64,000 nt of DNA. Source: Buttiauxella agrestis ATCC 33320 (GTDB taxonomy: Bacteria; Pseudomonadota; Gammaproteobacteria; Enterobacterales; Enterobacteriaceae). This document shows, piece by piece, positions 58,350-64,000 of this stretch (its first letter is position 1; the number at the start of each line of letters is the position of its first letter). The notes below the pieces were generated by a model. That model was given only the letters and a program-made list of their open reading frames with translations, searched no databases and was not told the DNA's origin. A program made the translations under genes and the position numbers. The stretch covers positions 62,025 through 126,024 of the forward strand of contig NZ_JMPI01000022.1 of the NCBI RefSeq assembly GCF_000735355.1, in the 5' to 3' direction.

Positions 58350-59228
58350 TTAATCTTCCAGTTTCGGTTGTGGCGAGTCGTCCGGAATTCTGACATGAAC
58401 CTGAATCACGCGGCGGCTATCTGCCATCGCGACTTTGAACTGATAACCATCTATTTCAATGGTTTCGCCACGAGCAGGTAGGTGGCCAAAGGCCTGCATA
58501 ACGAGTCCACCAATGGTGTCCACTTCGTCATCATTGAAATGGGTAGCAAAGGTGTCGTTGAAATCTTCGATTGAGGCCAGGGCGCGAACCGTCCAGGTAT
58601 GGCGGCTTAGCTGGCGGAAATCGCCGTCTTCTTCGTCGTCGTACTCATCTTCGATTTCCCCGACAATCAGTTCGAGAATATCTTCGATGGTGACAAGCCC
58701 GGAGACGCCGCCAAACTCATCAATCACTATCGCCATATGGTAGCGCTGCTGACGAAACTCTTTGAGCATCCGGTCAACACGCTTACTTTCCGGCACAACA
58801 ACTGCCTGTCGTAACACTTTTTCCATGCTAAATGGCTCAGTATCGCTGCGCATAAACGGCAGCAGATCTTTAGCCATCAGAATCCCTTCGATATGATCTT
58901 TGTCTTCACTGATCACCGGGAAGCGGGAGTGTGCGGATTCGATGATCACATCGAGGCATTCGTCCAGCGTCTGGTTGTGTTTGAGCGTTACCATTTGAGA
59001 GCGAGGGATCATGATGTCGCGGACGCGTTGGTCGGCGATATCCATGACGCCTTCGAGCATGTCGCGGGTATCTTGATCGATAAGATCGTTTTGCTCAGAA
59101 TCACGGATGAGTGTCAGCAGATCGTCACGGTTTTTAGGTTCACCGTGGAATAGCTGGTTGAGAATCAGGGAAAAGAATCCCTTCTTACTGGCAGGTGTGT
59201 CACTGTTTTGGGAATTGTCGTCGCTCAT
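58350..59228 (-). CDS. corC: CorC/YbeX, CBS-pair and transporter-associated domain protein
   Basis: The 292-residue protein has the E. coli length. A CBS pair covers about 65-190 ([30 protein letters not shown]) and a C-terminal CorC_HlyC domain follows ([19 protein letters not shown]). It has been linked to magnesium/cobalt efflux and to ribosome metabolism. No membrane span is evident. It belongs to the ybeZ-ybeY-corC-lnt unit. Confidence 0.96.
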   Translation of the reverse strand: MSDDNSQNSDTPASKKGFFSLILNQLFHGEPKNRDDLLTLIRDSEQNDLIDQDTRDMLEGVMDIADQRVRDIMIPRSQMVTLKHNQTLDECLDVIIESAHSRFPVISEDKDHIEGILMAKDLLPFMRSDTEPFSMEKVLRQAVVVPESKRVDRMLKEFRQQRYHMAIVIDEFGGVSGLVTIEDILELIVGEIEDEYDDEEDGDFRQLSRHTWTVRALASIEDFNDTFATHFNDDEVDTIGGLVMQAFGHLPARGETIEIDGYQFKVAMADSRRVIQVHVRIPDDSPQPKLED

Positions 59229-59328
59229 GGCGTTAGGTTTGTGGCCCCTCGGTTAATTAATAGATAGCAGGCAGTTAATGGCTCGCTGCCTGCACTTGAT
59301 GCGTTACGGTAATCATTTACCGTAGCGA

Positions 59329-59796
59329 CTATTCTTTCTCGGCAATGTACGGATCAGCATACCCAAGAGCAAGCATTATCTCTGTTTCCAGGGATTCCAT
59401 CTCTTCGGCTTCTTCATCTTCAATGTGATCGTAGCCAAGCAGATGCAGACTGCCGTGGATAACCATATGCGCCCAATGCGCATCCAACGGTTTTTGTTGT
59501 TCTTTCGCTTCTTGTTCCACGACTTGACGACAAATAATCAGATCGCCCAGTAACGGAAGTTCAATACCTGGAGGGGCTTCAAACGGGAACGAAAGCACAT
59601 TTGTGGATTTATCTTTCCCACGGTAAGTGAGGTTCAAATCGTGGCTTTCAGCGTCGTCAACCAGGCGAATCGTGACTTCTGATTCTTCCTGGAATTGCGG
59701 AATGACCGCATCAAGCCATGTCTGAAATTGCACTTCCGTTGGCAAGCCGCTTGCTTCTTCACATGCGACCTGTAAATCCAGTATTACCTGACTCAT
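59329..59796 (-). CDS. ybeY: Endoribonuclease YbeY
   Basis: This 155-residue metal-dependent RNase acts in 16S rRNA 3' maturation and ribosome quality control. The zinc motif [11 protein letters not shown] supplies His114, His118 and His124. It overlaps ybeZ by four bases (ATGA), matching their physical partnership in E. coli. Confidence 0.98.
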   Translation of the reverse strand: MSQVILDLQVACEEASGLPTEVQFQTWLDAVIPQFQEESEVTIRLVDDAESHDLNLTYRGKDKSTNVLSFPFEAPPGIELPLLGDLIICRQVVEQEAKEQQKPLDAHWAHMVIHGSLHLLGYDHIEDEEAEEMESLETEIMLALGYADPYIAEKE

Positions 59797-60854
59797 TTAC
59801 TCTCCTGGGCGGCGGCGTTTATCGCCATCGCTTCTCGCTTGCGAACTGCAGCGAGTTCATCTTTACGCACCTGTTCAGCGTTTTCCCACGCTTCATAGGC
59901 ATTAACAATACGTGCCACAACCGGGTGGCGCACAACGTCTTCACTATTAAGGAAGTTAAAGCTGATTTCATCGACTTCAGCCAGCACTTCAATGGCGTGG
60001 CGCAGGCCTGATTTAAGATTTTTTGGCAAGTCGATTTGGGTTACGTCGCCGGTAATTACCGCTTTGGAGTTAAAACCAATACGCGTCAGGAACATCTTCA
60101 TCTGTTCGATGGTGGTGTTCTGGCTTTCATCCAAAATGATGAACGCGTCGTTGAGCGTACGGCCACGCATATAAGCCAGCGGGGCGACTTCAATCACGTT
60201 ACGTTCTATGAGCTTCTCAACGCGCTCAAAGCCGAGCATTTCAAACAAAGCGTCATATAACGGGCGCAAATAAGGGTCAACTTTCTGGCTTAAATCACCC
60301 GGTAGGAAACCAAGTTTTTCACCGGCTTCAACCGCTGGACGAGTTAGCAAAATACGGCGAATATCCTGACGCTCCAGCGCATCCACAGCGGCTGCAACCG
60401 CGAGGTAAGTTTTACCCGTGCCCGCAGGACCAACGCCGAAAGTAATGTCGTGGTCCAGAATGTTCGCGATGTATTGCGCCTGGTTCGGCGTACGCGGCTT
60501 GATAACACCACGTTTGGTTTTGATATTTACCGCTTTGCCGTAGTCAGGAACACTTTCAGCAGACTGTTCAAGAACGCGTATTTCTTTTATGGCGAGGTGA
60601 ATTTGCTCAGGCGTGATGTCCAGAATTTCGCCACGCATTGGCGCGGTATCAACATACAGATTGCGCAGAATATCTGCGGCTGCATTGACCAGAATCGGGC
60701 GACCCGTGAGCTTGAATTGATAGTCACGACGGTTGATCTCGATCCCCAGCCGACGTTCAAGCTGCTTGATGTTGTCATCAAATGGGCCACACAGGCTTAG
60801 CAGACGCGCATTGTCTGCGGGTTCTAGCGTAATTTCACGTGTTTCGATATTCAA
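59793..60854 (-). CDS. ybeZ: PhoH-like ATPase YbeZ
   Basis: This 353-residue PhoH-family ATPase has Walker A GPAGTGKT at 142-149 and Walker [12 protein letters not shown], with [12 protein letters not shown] following. It is a probable RNA helicase partner of YbeY. The start is a TTG at 60854 behind GAGGATAAG, which gives the E. coli-like N-terminus [15 protein letters not shown]. It is slightly longer than E. coli at the C-terminus. Confidence 0.97.
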   Translation of the reverse strand: MNIETREITLEPADNARLLSLCGPFDDNIKQLERRLGIEINRRDYQFKLTGRPILVNAAADILRNLYVDTAPMRGEILDITPEQIHLAIKEIRVLEQSAESVPDYGKAVNIKTKRGVIKPRTPNQAQYIANILDHDITFGVGPAGTGKTYLAVAAAVDALERQDIRRILLTRPAVEAGEKLGFLPGDLSQKVDPYLRPLYDALFEMLGFERVEKLIERNVIEVAPLAYMRGRTLNDAFIILDESQNTTIEQMKMFLTRIGFNSKAVITGDVTQIDLPKNLKSGLRHAIEVLAEVDEISFNFLNSEDVVRHPVVARIVNAYEAWENAEQVRKDELAAVRKREAMAINAAAQESK

Positions 60855-60999
60855 ACTTATCCTCGGGGTCGCAAAGGGCCAGTTGAAGGTGTCGCTGCAA
60901 GAGTGCAGACCATAAAAAGATTATTTACGGCGAGGGCAGATGGCGCAAGCCTGCTTTTCGATATTTGGGTGGATGCTTCCGAATGCAAGTGCAACACAA

Positions 61000-61054
61000 G
61001 TGCAAAAAATGAAAATGCCCACGGGTTCACGGCGTTAGCGAACCCTCGGGCATT
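61000..61054 (-). terminator. Terminator of miaB
   Basis: AATGCCC-xx-GGGTTC (61014-61028) pairs with GAACCC-xx-GGGCATT (61040-61054), 13 of 15 positions. On the minus strand it leads into TTTCATTTTTTG. It lies just after the miaB stop. Confidence 0.8.
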
Positions 61055-61062
61055 GAGTGGAA

Positions 61063-62490
61063 TTATGGCTGATAAATCCCGACGCCGATTTCGTTCTCTT
61101 TACGTGTGCGGGCAATCACTGACTCTGGAGATTGCGCAATACGCAGCCCCATCTCATCTTCGGTGCGTACGACTTTTCCGCGTAGGGAGTTATTCGTCGC
61201 AACTTCAGTGATTTCCACATCAACAAATTTACCGATCATATCCGGGGATCCTTCAAAGTTCACGCCACGGTTGTGTTCGGAACGTCCGGTCAGCTCCATA
61301 ATGTTTCTGCGTGAGGTACCTTCGACAAGGACACGCTGGATAGTGCCAACCATCTTACGGCTATATTCCATGGCCTGTTGGTTGATACGCTCTTGCAGAA
61401 TATAGAGGCGCTGCAATTTCTCTTTTTCTGGCACGTCATCCACCATATCGGCGGCTGGTGTGCCCGGGCGAGAAGAAAAGACGAAGCTGTAGCTCACGTC
61501 AAAATTCACATCGCCAATAACCTTCATAGTTTGCTCGAAGTCCTGCTGGGTTTCGCCAGGGAAGCCGACGATAAAGTCAGAGCTAATCTGGATGTCAGGA
61601 CGAACCGCCCGCAGCTTGCGGATAATCGATTTGTATTCCAGTGCTGTATGGGTACGCCCCATCAGATTTAATACGCGATCGGAGCCGCATTGAATAGGCA
61701 GGTGCAGGAAGCTCACCAGCTCAGGCGTATCACGATAAACTTCGATGATATCGTCAGTAAATTCAATTGGATGGCTGGTGGTGAAACGAATGCGGTCAAT
61801 ACCGTCAATCGCAGCAACCAGGCGCAACAATTCAGCGAAGGAACAGATGCCGCCATCAAAAGATGGGCCACGATAAGCATTCACATTCTGGCCGAGTAAG
61901 TTAACTTCACGTACACCTTGTGCGGCGAGCTGTGCGATTTCAAACAACACATCATCACATGGGCGGTTCACTTCCTCACCGCGCGTATAAGGCACCACGC
62001 AGTAAGTACAATACTTGTTACAGCCTTCCATAATAGAAACGAATGCTGTCGGGCCGTCAGCTTTGGGTTCTGGCAGGCGGTCAAACTTCTCGATTTCCGG
62101 AAAGCTAACATCAACAATTGGGCTGCGGTTGCCGCTCACTTTATTGATCATTTCCGGCAGACGGTGCAGTGTCTGCGGCCCGAAAACGATATCAACATAG
62201 TGCGCACGGCTACGAATCAGCTTGCCTTCCTGGGAAGCAACGCAGCCGCCAACGCCAATAATGATATTGGGATTTTTGCGCTTTAAGAGTTTCCAACGGC
62301 CAAGCAGATGGAACACTTTTTCCTGGGCTTTTTCACGGATAGAGCAGGTATTGAGCAGCAATACATCTGCTTCTTTTGGGTTATCCGTAAGCGTATAGCC
62401 ATGCGTGCTATTCAGCAGATCGGCCATCTTCGATGAATCGTATTCGTTCATCTGACAGCCCCAGGTTTTGATATGGAGTTTTTTTGTCAT
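61063..62490 (-). CDS. miaB: tRNA-2-methylthio-N6-dimethylallyladenosine synthase MiaB
   Basis: This 475-residue radical SAM methylthiotransferase has N-terminal auxiliary cluster ligands Cys12, Cys49 and Cys83 and radical SAM ligands Cys157, Cys161 and Cys164 (CNKYCTYC). A C-terminal TRAM domain follows. It methylthiolates adenosine-37 of tRNAs that read UNN codons. The length is one residue over E. coli. It is divergent from ubiF. Confidence 0.98.
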   Translation of the reverse strand: MTKKLHIKTWGCQMNEYDSSKMADLLNSTHGYTLTDNPKEADVLLLNTCSIREKAQEKVFHLLGRWKLLKRKNPNIIIGVGGCVASQEGKLIRSRAHYVDIVFGPQTLHRLPEMINKVSGNRSPIVDVSFPEIEKFDRLPEPKADGPTAFVSIMEGCNKYCTYCVVPYTRGEEVNRPCDDVLFEIAQLAAQGVREVNLLGQNVNAYRGPSFDGGICSFAELLRLVAAIDGIDRIRFTTSHPIEFTDDIIEVYRDTPELVSFLHLPIQCGSDRVLNLMGRTHTALEYKSIIRKLRAVRPDIQISSDFIVGFPGETQQDFEQTMKVIGDVNFDVSYSFVFSSRPGTPAADMVDDVPEKEKLQRLYILQERINQQAMEYSRKMVGTIQRVLVEGTSRRNIMELTGRSEHNRGVNFEGSPDMIGKFVDVEITEVATNNSLRGKVVRTEDEMGLRIAQSPESVIARTRKENEIGVGIYQP

Positions 62491-62625
62491 CGACTTGCCA
62501 TTGCTCAGTTAAAGCCAGGAATTCAGGCGGCGTATTGTAATGCTTTGGCCTTGATGTGACCAGCCTACGAAACTTGCGTAAAAATCCGGTAGAATCAGCA
62601 TAGACAATTTAAGGACTAAATCATC

Positions 62626-63801
62626 ATGTTGAACCAGTCAATTGACGTCGCGATAGTCGGCGGAGGCATGGTCGGTGCGGCCGCAGCTCTTGGTCTCGCG
62701 CAAAATGGTTTCCGGGTCGCGGTGATTGAGCATCAGGCTCCGGCAGCCTTTGACGCAACAAGCCAACCCGATGTGCGTATTTCGGCTATCAGTAGTGCCT
62801 CGGTCGGGTTGTTGAAATCACTTGGCGTTTGGGATGTGATTCGCTCAATGCGCAGCCATGCTTATCGCCAGCTCGAAACCTGGGAATGGGAAAGCGCTCA
62901 TGTGAGTTTTAAGGCGCAGGAGCTTGGGTTGCCGGAACTTGGCTATATGGTGGAGAACTCGGTGCTGCAACTCGCGCTGTGGCAGGCGCTGGAGGCACAT
63001 TCTAACGTCACATTACTCTGTCCGGCGCAACTGGCCGGTATGCACGGCGAGGCGGGGCAGTGGACGCTACAGTTCGCTGATGAACAGACTTTGACGGTGC
63101 CGTTGGTGATTGGCGCAGATGGCGCGAACTCGCAGGTTCGTCGCTGGGCGGGAATCGGTATTCATGCCTGGGAATATCGGCAGTCTTGCATGTTGATTAC
63201 CGTGAAATGCGAGCAATCTCCAGGCGACAGTACCTGGCAGCATTTTACGCCGAGCGGGCCGCATGCGTTTTTACCGTTATTTGATCATTGGGCTTCGCTG
63301 GTGTGGTATGACTCGCCGGCCCGAATTCGCCAGTTGCAGAATATGACGATGCCGCAATTGCAAAAAGCGATTGAAACGAGCTTCCCTCAACGTTTAGGAA
63401 AAGTCACTCCGGTTGCCTGCGGCGCATTCCCGCTGACGCGCCGCCATGCATTGCAGTATACGCAGCAAGGTCTGGCGTTGATTGGTGATGCCGCTCATAC
63501 CATTCACCCGTTAGCCGGTCAGGGCGTTAATCTCGGTTATCGTGATGTGGAAGCATTGCTTGATGTGATGATTGATGCGCGTAGTTATGGCGAAAACTGG
63601 GCGCAAGCACGTGTATTAAAACGCTACCAGACACGTAGGCAGGCAGATAATTTCCTGATGCAAAGCGGCATGGATCTTTTCTATGCGGGATTCAGCAACA
63701 GTTTAGGGCCGCTGCGAGTGATTCGTAATCTGGGACTTATGGCCGCCGAGCGCGGTGGTGTTCTTAAACGTCAGGCGTTGAAGTATGCGTTAGGGTTATG
63801 A
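62626..63801 (+). CDS. ubiF: 3-demethoxyubiquinol 3-hydroxylase UbiF
   Basis: This 391-residue flavoprotein monooxygenase has the E. coli length. The FAD-binding motif VAIVGGGMVGAAAALGLAQN is N-terminal. The second nucleotide motif is IGADGANSQVR, and LALIGDAAHTIHPLAGQG completes the family set. It adds the C6 hydroxyl in ubiquinone synthesis. An AAGGA site precedes the ATG. Confidence 0.97.
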   Translation: MLNQSIDVAIVGGGMVGAAAALGLAQNGFRVAVIEHQAPAAFDATSQPDVRISAISSASVGLLKSLGVWDVIRSMRSHAYRQLETWEWESAHVSFKAQELGLPELGYMVENSVLQLALWQALEAHSNVTLLCPAQLAGMHGEAGQWTLQFADEQTLTVPLVIGADGANSQVRRWAGIGIHAWEYRQSCMLITVKCEQSPGDSTWQHFTPSGPHAFLPLFDHWASLVWYDSPARIRQLQNMTMPQLQKAIETSFPQRLGKVTPVACGAFPLTRRHALQYTQQGLALIGDAAHTIHPLAGQGVNLGYRDVEALLDVMIDARSYGENWAQARVLKRYQTRRQADNFLMQSGMDLFYAGFSNSLGPLRVIRNLGLMAAERGGVLKRQALKYALGL

Positions 63802-63827
63802 GTTAGCGGCTGTATAGTTTTACCCAG

Positions 63828-63853
63828 GTCGGATTAGCGCAGCGACATCCGAC
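63828..63853. repeat. REP-like palindrome after ubiF
   Basis: GTCGGAT (63828-63834) and ATCCGAC (63847-63853) flank a GCGCAGCG core. The form matches dispersed REP/PU-type palindromes of enterobacteria. It lies between the convergent ubiF and tRNA-Gln genes. Confidence 0.6.
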
Positions 63854-63879
63854 TTATCTATATTTACCAAACGCAGAAA

Positions 63880-63908
63880 AGCAAAAAGCTCGCCGAAGCG
63901 AGCTTTTC
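63880..63908 (-). terminator. Terminator of the tRNA-Gln transcription unit
   Basis: On the minus strand AAAAGCTCGC and GCGAGCTTTT (63884-63907) form a stem around a TTCG tetraloop and run into TTTTTGC. It closes a tRNA operon whose other genes would lie to the right of the window. Confidence 0.9.
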
Positions 63909-63913
63909 ATTTT

Positions 63914-63988
63914 TGGCTGGGGTACGAGGATTCGAACCTCGGAATGCTGGTATCAGAAACCAGAGCCTTACCGCTTGGCGATACCCCA
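63914..63988 (-). tRNA. glnX: tRNA-Gln (anticodon CUG)
   Basis: The 75-nt cloverleaf includes an encoded CCA end (63914-63916). The acceptor pairs TGGGGTA with TACCCCA. The anticodon stem CTGGT/ACCAG holds the loop TTCTGAT with anticodon CTG, and the T arm has TTCGAAT. It reads CAG codons. In E. coli the first tRNA after ubiF is glnX, followed by more Gln, Met and Leu tRNAs. Gene symbol follows that position. Confidence 0.97.
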
Positions 63989-64000
63989 AAAATATGGTGG

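Noticed and set aside
63800-64000. Integration site or prophage remnant at tRNA-Gln
   Set aside because: No integrase, repeat of the tRNA 3' end, or phage gene is visible. Only a REP-like palindrome and a terminator lie beside it.
1-64000. CRISPR array or insertion sequence
   Set aside because: No regularly spaced repeats, transposase frame or terminal inverted repeats were found on reading through the window.

Overview
The window is chromosomal DNA from a member of the Enterobacteriaceae. From rnk to the tRNA-Gln gene at the right edge, the gene content and order follow the segment of the Escherichia coli chromosome that runs from rnk through rna, the citrate fermentation genes, dcuC, pagP, cspE, lipA/lipB, dacA, the rod-shape operon, holA/leuS, gltIJKL and lnt to ubiF and the glutamine tRNAs. 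Most protein lengths match E. coli to within a few residues. A cobD gene beside cobC, and accessory genes E. coli lacks here, point to another genus. The species cannot be fixed from the sequence alone.

Layout. (1) 1-6.5 kb: the 3' part of a LacI-family (MalI-like) regulator, an AT-rich gap, and a very large single gene for a DUF4011-helicase-nuclease protein with the domain order of a single-protein antiphage system. (2) 6.5-12.6 kb: rnk, a GntP-family permease behind two GntR-type operators, an alpha/beta hydrolase, an unlisted 49-residue ORF, a three-gene overlapping ABM-ACT-ArsR operon, and an aldo/keto reductase. (3) 12.9-24.6 kb: rna, then the anaerobic citrate cluster: citCDEFXGT on the minus strand (lyase, its activation enzymes and the citrate/succinate antiporter), the divergent citrate sensor/regulator pair dpiBA, and the C4-dicarboxylate carrier dcuC. 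(4) 25.0-31.7 kb: a Cu(I)/Ag(I) RND efflux operon (small exported protein, CusF-like, CusC-like, CusB with a fused CusF domain, CusA-like) between dcuC and pagP. (5) 31.8-38.1 kb: pagP, cspE, crcB, nit/ybeM, tatE, lipA, ybeF, lipB, ybeD. (6) 38.1-51.3 kb: minus-strand housekeeping genes dacA, rlpA, mrdB, mrdA, rlmH, rsfS, cobC, nadD, holA, lptE and leuS, with cobD inserted on the plus strand. (7) 51.6-56.4 kb: ybeL, an orphan TRAP-type binding protein, and gltIJKL with the SroC small RNA between gltI and gltJ. (8) 56.8-64 kb: lnt, corC, ybeY, ybeZ, miaB, ubiF and tRNA-Gln(CUG).

The conserved genes form a cold-spot backbone. Four places look accessory: the helicase-nuclease gene, the 8.5-12.6 kb block, the copper operon, and the TRAP binding protein. 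No CRISPR array, insertion sequence, integrase or prophage gene was seen. The strongest candidate for a novel or defence-related system is the 1857-residue helicase-nuclease at 941-6514. The ABM-ACT-ArsR operon is the least understood metabolic cluster.
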